A stretch of 31,796 bases of DNA from Brevibacillus sp. GTDB lineage: Bacteria > Bacillota > Bacilli > Brevibacillales > Brevibacillaceae. Positions 25,034-31,796 of the stretch are shown in pieces; positions within the stretch are counted from its first letter, which is position 1, and every line of letters starts with the position of its first letter. Where the stretch lies: the NCBI GenBank assembly GCA_029240815.1, contig JARDZO010000043.1:1-31796 (forward strand). Direction: 5' to 3'. Position numbers and translations under genes: made by a program. The notes below the pieces were generated by a model. That model ran no database searches. It was not told the DNA's origin and worked only from the letters and a program-made list of their open reading frames with translations.

Positions 25034-27358
25034 GTCTAATGGAAAAACGACTTCTACTGTCGTTCCTTGTTTGGGTTCACTGGAAAAATGAATATAGCCT
25101 TGATGATACTCCATAATTTTATAACTGATCATGAGGCCGAGGCCCGTTCCTTTTTCCTTTGTGCTGTAAAAGGGTTCCCCCAGCCGCTTTAACCGTTCCT
25201 CACTCATGCCGCATCCTTCATCCACAATTCGAATCTTGACCTTGTCGTGGCCTTCCGGGAGCACACTAATCTGGATCATTCCCCCATTAGGCATAGCATC
25301 AATCGAATTAGACAGGAGGTTGACAAAGAGTTGACGAACTTGGCTTGAGTCACACCAGATTTTTAATTCTTTCTGTCCCACTAGATCGAGCTTGATTTTA
25401 TGATTCAAAGACTTTTCCTGTAAATGCATCATCACGTTATCCAGAATAATCCCCAGCGACACCTGCTCATAAGAAGCTGAGCGCTTCTGTGTCAGAAACA
25501 CAAATTCGCGCAGAATGTTCTCTAATTGCTGAAACTCCGCCAGCATAATATCAAAATACTCCTGCTTCCCGTGATCTTGTTTCAATAGCTGCACGAAGCC
25601 TTTGATGGATGTGACCGGATTGCGAATCTCGTGAGCCACTCCTGCGGCGAGGTGGCCAACAGCGGCGAGCTTATCTATTTTCCGCAAAAACTCTTCCGCC
25701 TGAACTTGTGCTGTGATATTTCGGATAATCAGGATGATTTTCTGAACCTCGCCCCGACTATCGAGCACCGGTGTTCCTTTGGCTTCGAGAATGACTTTGG
25801 TGCCATTACGATGCGCACTGGAAAAAGAGAGTTGTTTGGGAAGCTTCCACTCTATCATTTCCTGAACCGCTTGATGCACCTTTTCTTTCTCTTTTGGCAA
25901 GATGAAATTCAGCATGTGCTGATCTTGCAATTCCTCAGGCATAACACCCAAAACCGATGAAACTGCTGGTGACATGTATGTAATGATCCCGCCTCGATCA
26001 AGCACCACGATGATATCTGACATGTTCTCCGCGATCAAACGGTACTTTGCTTCGCTCGCCCGCAGAGCTTCTTCTGTTTTTTTCAATTCGGTAATATCAA
26101 CGCAGGATGCAATGACTTCTTTTACTTTTCCACTTTGGTAAATGGGACGCAGGGCGGCAATATATTTGACCCCGTTTATATATCCTTCGTAATTGACGTA
26201 TTCCTCTCCACTCCACGCTCTTTCGTAATATTTCGTTTTCCTTGCAGCTTCTGAGGGATCTAGGATCTCCTTTAATTCTCTTCCAACGATCTGCTCAGAG
26301 ACAATCCCCATTCGGTTCATGAGCTCTCCTTCGCAAAGGGTATGTATATACCGGTTTTCCAGCTTAACGAATTTGAACGTCATTCCTTGCTGATTTTTCA
26401 ACGCCTCACTCAGCTCTAATCGCGCCTGAGAAACAGCCTCTCTTTTCCATAACTGTTCAATTTGATCAGGTCCGATGCCATTGTCTGATACAATCTCCTG
26501 TACGTTCGCATAGTTCTCATACAGCTTTTCAGCAGAGACCGGCTTGCTGATCAGATGGCCTTGTGCCGCATCACACAAGTTTTGCTGCAAAAAAACCAGT
26601 TGCTCCCTAGTCTCTACTCCCTCTGCTACGACGTGGAGCCGCAAGTTTTTGGCCATCCCGATTATCGTCTTCACAACTGACTCTTCTGTCTCATCCTCTA
26701 TACAGCGCTGCACAAACGATTGGTCGATTTTCAGCTTATCGATGGGGAATCGCTTCAGGTAGTTCAACGAGCTGTACCCTCTTCCAAAATCATCGACACT
26801 GATCGAAACACCAAGCCGCTTTAGCTGGAACAAAATCTCAATCGTTCGATCCGCGTCCATCGCCATTTTTTCCGTAATTTCCAGCTCCAAATATTTCGGT
26901 TCGAGCTTGCTTTCCAGTAATGCATTTTCAACTGCCTGTACAAGATCAGCCTGAATCACAGGAAATGCCGATATATTAACGGATACGATGAAAGGAGAAA
27001 GCCCGTCTTCCTGCCATTTCTTATTCTGCTTGCAAGCGGTATGCAAAATCCATTCTTCTATCGAGGAGATGGCTCCCCCTTTTTCAGCGATCGCAAGAAA
27101 ATCTTTCGGCAATCGAACACCCTTCTCTGGGTGATTCCAGCGAAGCAACGCCTCTACACCAATTATTTTTCCCGATTTCAAGTCGACTACTGGCTGATAA
27201 TGGAGGAAAAGCTCCTGCCGAACGAGAGCACGCAGTAGGTCTCTTTCACTATCATCCGACTCAGATGGTTCATCCCATTGGTACCAAGTCTGCAATACGG
27301 ACCACTTCCTCCTAGTAAATTTGCAAATACCCGTACCCAATACGAAAATTCCCATCAT
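25013..27358 (-). CDS. EAL-PAS-PAS-histidine kinase fusion protein
   Basis: 781 residues. EAL domain (about 45-285) with the motifs expected of an active cyclic-di-GMP phosphodiesterase: EALLRW (Glu69), YLELEITE, DDFGRGYSSL, KIDQSFV and AEGVETREQ. Then two PAS sensor domains (about 305-545, the second starting EAKYRLIAENMSDIIVVLD). Then HisKA with the phospho-acceptor His576 in GVAHEIRNPVTSI, and a HATPase with N-box NLLSNSIDAM, G1 DEGCGM and G2 EKGTGLGL. No clear membrane anchor beyond a short hydrophobic N-terminus, so probably cytoplasmic. The kinase half resembles the sporulation kinases of Bacilli. No response regulator is adjacent. Start is uncertain (two ATGs in a row, weak GGGAA). Confidence 0.93.
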   Translation of the reverse strand: MMGIFVLGTGICKFTRRKWSVLQTWYQWDEPSESDDSERDLLRALVRQELFLHYQPVVDLKSGKIIGVEALLRWNHPEKGVRLPKDFLAIAEKGGAISSIEEWILHTACKQNKKWQEDGLSPFIVSVNISAFPVIQADLVQAVENALLESKLEPKYLELEITEKMAMDADRTIEILFQLKRLGVSISVDDFGRGYSSLNYLKRFPIDKLKIDQSFVQRCIEDETEESVVKTIIGMAKNLRLHVVAEGVETREQLVFLQQNLCDAAQGHLISKPVSAEKLYENYANVQEIVSDNGIGPDQIEQLWKREAVSQARLELSEALKNQQGMTFKFVKLENRYIHTLCEGELMNRMGIVSEQIVGRELKEILDPSEAARKTKYYERAWSGEEYVNYEGYINGVKYIAALRPIYQSGKVKEVIASCVDITELKKTEEALRASEAKYRLIAENMSDIIVVLDRGGIITYMSPAVSSVLGVMPEELQDQHMLNFILPKEKEKVHQAVQEMIEWKLPKQLSFSSAHRNGTKVILEAKGTPVLDSRGEVQKIILIIRNITAQVQAEEFLRKIDKLAAVGHLAAGVAHEIRNPVTSIKGFVQLLKQDHGKQEYFDIMLAEFQQLENILREFVFLTQKRSASYEQVSLGIILDNVMMHLQEKSLNHKIKLDLVGQKELKIWCDSSQVRQLFVNLLSNSIDAMPNGGMIQISVLPEGHDKVKIRIVDEGCGMSEERLKRLGEPFYSTKEKGTGLGLMISYKIMEYHQGYIHFSSEPKQGTTVEVVFPLDKVRSAT

Positions 27359-27398
27359 TAAATATTCCCAATTTTGCTAAAATAGTTCTCTTGTTTAC

Positions 27399-27426
27399 TT
27401 TATAGGATGAATGTACAGCCTGTCTA
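27399..27426 (-). promoter_or_regulatory. Sigma-A-like promoter of the EAL-kinase gene
   Basis: On the minus strand TAGACA (complement of 27421-27426), a 16-base spacer and TATAAA (complement of 27399-27404); each hexamer has 5 of 6 consensus bases. About 40 bases before the ATG, and after the terminator of the ABC gene, so the kinase gene is transcribed alone. Confidence 0.65.
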
Positions 27427-27470
27427 GTTTTTCGGTATCCCGTGCGTATTCCCTCTTTCGGAAGGCAAAG

Positions 27471-27498
27471 AAAAACGGCTCGACCATCATTCGAGCCG
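27471..27498 (-). terminator. Rho-independent terminator of the ABC transporter gene
   Basis: CGGCTCGA (27476-27483) pairs with TCGAGCCG (27491-27498), 7-base loop, followed on the minus strand by TTTTTCTTT. About 28 bases after the ABC transporter stop. Confidence 0.9.
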
Positions 27499-27526
27499 AG
27501 CCGTATGTTACGATTGAGGAAAAATA

Positions 27527-29275
27527 CTAACTGGAGAAAGCTGTCTGCGACTGTTCGACATATGTACCAAACTGAGCCTGATACAGTCTATTATAGATAC
27601 CTTCTTGCTTCAACAATTGATCGTGGCTACCTTGTTCGGAGATACCTTCTTCTGTGACCACCATGATTCGGTCCGCATTTTTTATTGTCGCCAAGCGATG
27701 GGCAATAACCAGGGTGGTGCGTCCAATGGACAATTCCGCCAACGACTGCTGAATGGCTAATTCCGTTTCAGTATCCAAGGCCGAAGTCGCTTCATCCAGA
27801 ATGAGGATCGGTGGGTTTTTCAAAAACATGCGCGCGATCGCCAGACGTTGTTTTTGTCCGCCAGACAGCTTCACTCCCCGCTCCCCGATGATTGTTTCCA
27901 ATCCATCCTGCTGTGAACGAATGAACTCATCCAGCCTTGCCCGTCGTGCTGCATCCCAGATTTCTTCTTCGGTCGCAGACTGGTTGCCGTAGATAATATT
28001 CTCTCGGATCGTGCCGGAAAACAGAAAGACATCTTGTTGAACAATCCCGATCTGGCTACGCAAAGAAGACAATTTCATTTGGCGTATATCGATCCCGTCA
28101 ATCGTGATACTGCCACCATCGATTTCATAGAAGCGCGGAAGCAAGCTGCACAGGGTGGTCTTCCCAGCTCCCGAAGGCCCTACGAACGCAATGGTTTCTC
28201 CAGCGTAAATCTTCAAATCGATGCTCTGTAAAATGTTTGATTCACGATCGTAGCTGAATGACACATCCTTATACTGAATATCTCCGCGCAGCTTCTCTAC
28301 TTCCACGGCATTAAGAGCATCTGTGATATCCGGCTCCGTATCCATAATTTCAACATACCGACGAAATCCAGCAATCCCTTTTGGATAGCTCTCAATGATG
28401 GCATTAATTTTTTCCATCGGGCGGAAGAACACATTCGTCAAGAGCAGGAAGGCGACGAACTCCCCGTAGGTTAACTGGTTTTGCAGGACAAACCAGCTCC
28501 CGCAAATCAGGACAAACAAGGTAACAAGTCGCATCATCATGTAGCTGACCGAAGCGTTTTGCGCCATGATCTTGTATGACAGGAGTTTGGTCAAACGGAA
28601 ACGCAAATTGTTTTCGGCAAAGCGACCATTTTCAAAAGCTTCGTTCGCAAAAGCCTGAACGACGCGAATGCCCCCCACATTGTCTTCCACACGAGCATTA
28701 AAATCTGCCATGTCGCCGTACATGCGATGAAAGGCAGAAGTCATCTTCCGGTTAAAGTGGATGACGAGCCAGATCATGATCGGGATGACCAGGAATGTCA
28801 TAATCGCCATTTCCTCATTGATGCTAAACATGAGGCAGAATGCGCCAATCAGCGTCATGACAGCAATAAATAAATCTTCAGGTCCATGGTGAGCAACTTC
28901 ACCGATTTCCATCAAATCGTTGGTCAGCCTGGATAAGAGATGTCCCGTCTTGGTATTGTCGAAGAAACGAAAAGAGAGCTTTTGTATGTGGTCGTACAGT
29001 TTTTTACGCATGTCAGTTTCGATGTTGATCCCGAGCATGTGTCCCCAATAGGTGACCACGTAGTTCATACCAGCATTGAGAATGTACATCACGAGCAGCC
29101 CAAAGCACGCCCACATTATCAAAGGCCAGTCTTTACTTGGCAGCAGTTGATCGACTACCATGTTTACCGCGAGTGGAAAGCCTAGTTCGAGCAATCCGGC
29201 GAAGATCGCACACGTAAAATCAAGAAGAAATAATCCTCTATAGGGTCGATAATAGGAAAAAAAACGGCGAAGCAT
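27527..29275 (-). CDS. ABC exporter, fused permease and ATPase
   Basis: 582 residues, a half-transporter expected to work as a homodimer. Six membrane helices in the first ~310 residues, then the ATPase domain: Walker A GPSGAGKTT (Lys372), signature LSGGQKQRLAIAR, Walker B ILILDEATSALD, and H-loop VIAHRLATIK. Resembles YgaD/MsbA-type lipid or drug exporters. GAGAGGAG lies 8 bases before the ATG. The substrate is unknown. Its promoter region holds a near-perfect Fur box, suggesting it is made under iron limitation and might export a siderophore or respond to metal or haem stress (inference). Confidence 0.95.
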   Translation of the reverse strand: MLRRFFSYYRPYRGLFLLDFTCAIFAGLLELGFPLAVNMVVDQLLPSKDWPLIMWACFGLLVMYILNAGMNYVVTYWGHMLGINIETDMRKKLYDHIQKLSFRFFDNTKTGHLLSRLTNDLMEIGEVAHHGPEDLFIAVMTLIGAFCLMFSINEEMAIMTFLVIPIMIWLVIHFNRKMTSAFHRMYGDMADFNARVEDNVGGIRVVQAFANEAFENGRFAENNLRFRLTKLLSYKIMAQNASVSYMMMRLVTLFVLICGSWFVLQNQLTYGEFVAFLLLTNVFFRPMEKINAIIESYPKGIAGFRRYVEIMDTEPDITDALNAVEVEKLRGDIQYKDVSFSYDRESNILQSIDLKIYAGETIAFVGPSGAGKTTLCSLLPRFYEIDGGSITIDGIDIRQMKLSSLRSQIGIVQQDVFLFSGTIRENIIYGNQSATEEEIWDAARRARLDEFIRSQQDGLETIIGERGVKLSGGQKQRLAIARMFLKNPPILILDEATSALDTETELAIQQSLAELSIGRTTLVIAHRLATIKNADRIMVVTEEGISEQGSHDQLLKQEGIYNRLYQAQFGTYVEQSQTAFSS

Positions 29276-29307
29276 GTTAGCAACTCCTCTCTCTTACAAA
29301 TCACCTT

Positions 29308-29327
29308 TGATAATCATTTTCATTATA
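29308..29327 (-). promoter_or_regulatory. Fur box overlapping the -10 of the ABC exporter promoter
   Basis: Plus strand 29308-29322 reads TGATAATCATTTTCA, which differs from the Bacillus Fur 7-1-7 consensus TGATAATNATTATCA at one position. It abuts a perfect TATAAT on the minus strand (complement of 29322-29327), about 47 bases before the ABC gene start. It fits Fur better than PerR (TTATAAT half sites) or Zur (TCGTAAT half sites). No good -35 is visible. A Fur protein bound here would cover the -10 and start point. Confidence 0.65.
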
Positions 29328-29487
29328 TAGGCAAATTTGTCAGAGATCGATTCTTTTCTTGGAATTTATTGTATTAGCGGATTCTGGGAAATTCAAGGGT
29401 TTGGAAAAACAGCATGCGGCAAGGGACGAATTGAAATGTATGTTTCCTACATGCAGGTTGGGCTTGGTTCATTTATGCCGGAGGGAA

Positions 29488-29506
29488 GACCTGAAGGACT
29501 CAGGTC
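29488..29506 (-). terminator. Hairpin downstream of the YheC/YheD-like gene
   Basis: GACCTGA (29488-29494) pairs with TCAGGTC (29500-29506), 5-base loop, 14 bases after the stop codon on the minus strand. There is no T-tract, so it may be a weak or processing hairpin. Apart from this and the Fur-box promoter I see nothing in 29276-29519. Confidence 0.35.
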
Positions 29507-29519
29507 CAAGTTTCAAGCA

Positions 29520-30275
29520 TTAGCGGCTGCTGCTTCGCTTTTTGTATGCGCGTGCCAGCCTTCTAATGTTGTGGAAGTAGGATTTGTCTTTTAGCTTCAA
29601 GAAGAGCACGTGCGAAGGAACTTCATGGTTGACCTCAATCAAATAAATGCGCCCTGATTTGTCGACCGCAAAATCAATCCCTAGCTCGGAACGCCTTTTA
29701 AAGTGATCAAAGTGGTTGCTGATCTGATAGCCGAGCCGGATCAGTCTCTGTTTTACCTCGGCTCTTTTTTTCTTAGAAAGAGAGTGTGCGAGTGCCGACT
29801 CGACCTTTAACGCGTATCCTCCCCCTCTGCGGACGTTGGAAATAATGCTGCCTTTTCCTGCGACCTTTGCGAGCATCGCTGCATACTCCCATTTTCCAGC
29901 AGAATTTCGCATCATCATCACACGAATATCAAAGCGTCTTCCGTTCACTTTTGCCAATGGGATGGTTTTTTGGATGATATGCCGTCCACTTCCATTGCTT
30001 TTCCTGATCCGCTTATAGAGCCCATTTGCCGAACGACTATCCTTTTTCTTCCCTTTGACCTTTACAAACGAATAGCGTCCACCTTTTTTCCAGGCTCGAA
30101 TGATCCCTGTCCCTGTGTGCTCCCTATCAGGCTTGATATATACGGAGGAATAACGACTTAAAAATGAAGATAGGGTCTTTTTCGACAAAATGGCTGTAGG
30201 CGGGAGGTACTTCCTCAGACTGGATGAGCGGGAGTAGTACTTGTGTAATGCCCATTTCGATGAATTGTACGGCAC
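29520..30275 (-). CDS. YheC/YheD family ATP-grasp protein (endospore coat-associated type)
   Basis: 251 residues, basic. ATP-grasp features in order: a nucleotide-binding loop YIKPDREHTGTGIIR (about 47-61), IIQKTIPLAKVNGRRFDIRVMM in the middle, and the metal-binding GIDFAVDKSGRIYLIEVNHEVPS near the end. Start is GTG with AAAGGGGA 6 bases upstream; the N-terminus SSKWALHKYY is typical for the short form of this family, which lacks the long N-terminal domain of B. subtilis YheC/YheD. Those proteins are associated with the spore coat; the reaction is not known. Ends in a lysine/arginine/serine-rich tail. Confidence 0.88.
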   Translation of the reverse strand: MPYNSSKWALHKYYSRSSSLRKYLPPTAILSKKTLSSFLSRYSSVYIKPDREHTGTGIIRAWKKGGRYSFVKVKGKKKDSRSANGLYKRIRKSNGSGRHIIQKTIPLAKVNGRRFDIRVMMMRNSAGKWEYAAMLAKVAGKGSIISNVRRGGGYALKVESALAHSLSKKKRAEVKQRLIRLGYQISNHFDHFKRRSELGIDFAVDKSGRIYLIEVNHEVPSHVLFLKLKDKSYFHNIRRLARAYKKRSSSR

Positions 30276-30424
30276 TGGTATTCCCCTTTCTCCGCTTCAG
30301 GTTAACCACGTATCTGCTAGTCAATATATCCATCCTCGCCCCTATGGGAACGGCAACCACCCGATGCAAAGGCTCTTGCCTGCGCCGTTTTTTCAGAGAC
30401 AACTCCACATTGATTTTTCCAACT

Positions 30425-30454
30425 AAAAAAGCCCTCAGGAAGTGTGCCTGAGGG
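30425..30454 (-). terminator. Rho-independent terminator of the P1 peptidase gene
   Basis: CCCTCAGG (30432-30439) pairs with CCTGAGGG (30447-30454), 7-base loop, followed on the minus strand by GC and six T (complement of 30425-30430). About 25 bases after the peptidase stop. It separates that gene from the YheC/YheD-like gene. Confidence 0.9.
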
Positions 30455-30479
30455 TTTCGGACCTTCTCGTATTCGATTA

Positions 30480-31664
30480 CTATTTCACCTGCAAATCCTG
30501 AAACGCAGGAACGCCACCTGCGCCTTTTGCCGACAAGATTGCATTAACGACCGCCTCTGCCAGCACCTCAACACAGAGGGCTCCTACCAAATTCACCGAG
30601 GCATCGACTCCACCCGTTGCAACGGCAAAAACAGTGTCGCCATCACTCATCGTATGAACAGGATGAATCGTTTTCGCTAATCCGTTATGAGCCATTTGTG
30701 CGATTTTATTCGCCTGGACTTTGTTCAGGTTGGCATTACTGGCTACTACAGCAATGGTCGTGTTGGTTCCGGAAGGTGCTGGCGGAGTACTAGCGTCGAT
30801 CATCCAAGACAGGCTATCGCGGATGTTCCCATCGTCGTCTCTCGCACCTGCCAGAATCTCACCGGTGAGATGGGAACGCACCTCGCCTACTGCATTCACC
30901 GCTACAATCGCTCCCACGACTAGACCATTTGGAAGGCGACGTGAGGCTGACCCGAGCCCGCCTTTCATCGCTCGTTTCATTCCAGCCAATTTGCCTACTG
31001 TCGCCCCTGTTCCCGCTCCCACATTTCCTTGCTGGACCGGCTGTTTGCTTGCGATCCGTGCTGCCTCGTAGCCCATCTGCTGATCCGGACGGATTTTGGA
31101 ACTACCAATAGACAGATCAAAGATGACGGCTGCCGGTACAATCGGGACGACGCCTACACCTACGTTGTAACCTAGTCCCTGCTCTTCCAAATATCGCATA
31201 ACCCCACTCGCAGCATCCAATCCAAAGGCGCTACCTCCAGTCAATACGACCGCGTTGACCTCCTGCACTGAATTGATCGGATTTAGCAGGTCCGTCTCAC
31301 GCGTTCCAGGAGCAGAGCCTCGTACATCTACCCCGCATGCCGACCCTTTTTCTAAAACGACCACGGTACATCCTGTCAGAGCCTTTTCATCCGATACTTG
31401 TCCTACCTTCACTCCTGGCACATCCACGATACTACCTTCTGCGCGTTTTGTGGCTGCAGAGGCAAGACCTGTACTTTCTCCCGGCTTGTTCTCTGGTTTC
31501 TCTTCAGCCACGGCAGACAGCGTCAGCAATGAAGCTGGCACTGCTGCAGCCAAACCTAGCATGGCGGTCTTTTGCAAAAATTTACGGCGTGAAACGCTTT
31601 CCTTGACCTGCTCTGAGGGATTTTCCCCTCTCGTCGATGCCGATTCATCCCAATCATTCGCCAT
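30480..31664 (-). CDS. P1 family peptidase (DmpA/NylC-like, Ntn hydrolase) with Tat signal
   Basis: 394 residues. N-terminal twin-arginine signal: SRRKFLQ at 25-31 followed by a hydrophobic stretch (MLGLAAAVPASLLTLSAVA). So the enzyme is exported folded, probably to the cell surface. The body matches the P1/DmpA family: VVLTGGSAFGLDAASGVMRYL and GNVGAGTGATVGKLAG. GTNTTIAVVASNANL holds the predicted self-cleavage point Asn301/Thr302, as in NylC. Family members cut amides of N-terminal residues or oligomers of amino acids. The frame extends to 31760, but AAAGGTGG 6-7 bases before the ATG at 31664 and the Tat signal position fix the start. Confidence 0.92.
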   Translation of the reverse strand: MANDWDESASTRGENPSEQVKESVSRRKFLQKTAMLGLAAAVPASLLTLSAVAEEKPENKPGESTGLASAATKRAEGSIVDVPGVKVGQVSDEKALTGCTVVVLEKGSACGVDVRGSAPGTRETDLLNPINSVQEVNAVVLTGGSAFGLDAASGVMRYLEEQGLGYNVGVGVVPIVPAAVIFDLSIGSSKIRPDQQMGYEAARIASKQPVQQGNVGAGTGATVGKLAGMKRAMKGGLGSASRRLPNGLVVGAIVAVNAVGEVRSHLTGEILAGARDDDGNIRDSLSWMIDASTPPAPSGTNTTIAVVASNANLNKVQANKIAQMAHNGLAKTIHPVHTMSDGDTVFAVATGGVDASVNLVGALCVEVLAEAVVNAILSAKGAGGVPAFQDLQVK

Positions 31665-31722
31665 GTCGAACCCACCTTTTCCTGATAAATGGAGGACCGT
31701 TATAATTGTCTGAAAGTTATGT

Positions 31723-31796
31723 CTATTGACTATCATAACTCTGTTTGAGCGCTTGCTCAATCAAATCGGCTATTTTTGAGAGGAAAGACTCATACC
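31723..31796 (-). CDS. C-terminal end of an unidentified gene (cut by the window edge)
   Basis: On the minus strand one frame is open from the window edge to a TAG (complement of 31723-31725) and reads YESFLSKIADLIEQALKQSY, then DSQ. This is an amphipathic helix with good coding character, so it is probably the tail of a gene lying upstream of the P1 peptidase gene, 58 bases from that start. Too short to name. Confidence 0.5.
   Translation of the reverse strand, partial: YESFLSKIADLIEQALKQSYDSQ

Noticed and set aside
27456..27464. TTTCGGAAG resembling half of the IclR-type site
   Set aside because: Only one arm is present and it lies after the ABC terminator, away from the 5-oxoproline genes.
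30127..30408. 93-codon minus-strand frame overlapping the YheC/YheD-like start
   Set aside because: It has only a weak ribosome binding site and starts 17 bases after a strong terminator, leaving no room for a promoter. The ATP-grasp gene with a good GTG start lies in another frame.
31745..31760. TTGAGCGCTTGCTCAA, a TetR-like palindrome at the window edge
   Set aside because: It falls inside the coding tail of the partial gene (codons for IEQALK), so the symmetry is probably chance.

Overview
The window looks like chromosomal DNA of an endospore-forming Firmicute, most likely Brevibacillus or a close relative in Paenibacillaceae. This rests on spore genes (a CdaS-type diadenylate cyclase, a GerA-family germinant receptor operon, a YheC/YheD-type ATP-grasp protein), Firmicute-style PTS genes with an HPr carrying both His15 and Ser46, a YwqB/YwqA-like SWIM plus SNF2 pair, strong AGGAGG-type ribosome binding sites and sigma-A-like promoters. 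The genus is an inference from gene content, not a measurement. I see no rRNA, tRNA, CRISPR array, insertion sequence or prophage, and no gene-free stretch longer than 300 bases.

Layout. (1) 1-4600: cdaS (minus) is divergent from a three-gene germinant receptor operon in the order A-C-B (plus). The last gene appears frameshifted near its 3' end. (2) 4622-14034: one long minus-strand block. Read 5' to 3' it encodes a very large M14-type metallopeptidase, DUF969 and DUF979 membrane proteins, an IclR-type regulator, pyroglutamyl peptidase (pcp) and the three subunits of 5-oxoprolinase (pxpB, pxpC, pxpA). It reads as a complete pathway: peptide cleavage, release and/or import of 5-oxoproline, and ATP-dependent opening to glutamate. 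Two matching 15-bp palindromes (TTCCGA...TCGGAA type) sit just downstream of the -10 elements of the two apparent promoters in the block (upstream of the M14 gene and of pxpB). They are good candidates for operators of the local IclR protein. (3) 14132-15022: a YitT/DUF2179 membrane protein. (4) 15064-19076: a fructose operon fruR-fruK-fruA with an added HPr gene at the end and a clear terminator. (5) 19267-24987 (plus): a DUF4855 protein, then a SWIM zinc-finger gene split by an in-frame amber codon, an SNF2 helicase overlapping it, and a 44-codon small ORF. (6) 25013-29350 (minus): an EAL-PAS-PAS-histidine kinase fusion and an ABC exporter whose promoter carries a near-perfect Fur box. (7) 29520-31796 (minus): a YheC/YheD-type spore protein, a Tat-signal P1-family (DmpA/NylC-like) peptidase, and the last codons of a gene that runs off the window.

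The strongest candidate for an under-described system is region 2: a pyroglutamyl-peptide/5-oxoproline utilisation locus with its own large peptidase, probable two-part transporter, regulator and operator sites. Secondary points of interest are the Fur-box ABC exporter, the EAL-histidine kinase fusion, the fructose-operon HPr, and two apparently damaged genes (gerB-type frameshift, SWIM nonsense codon) that may be real degeneration or sequence errors.
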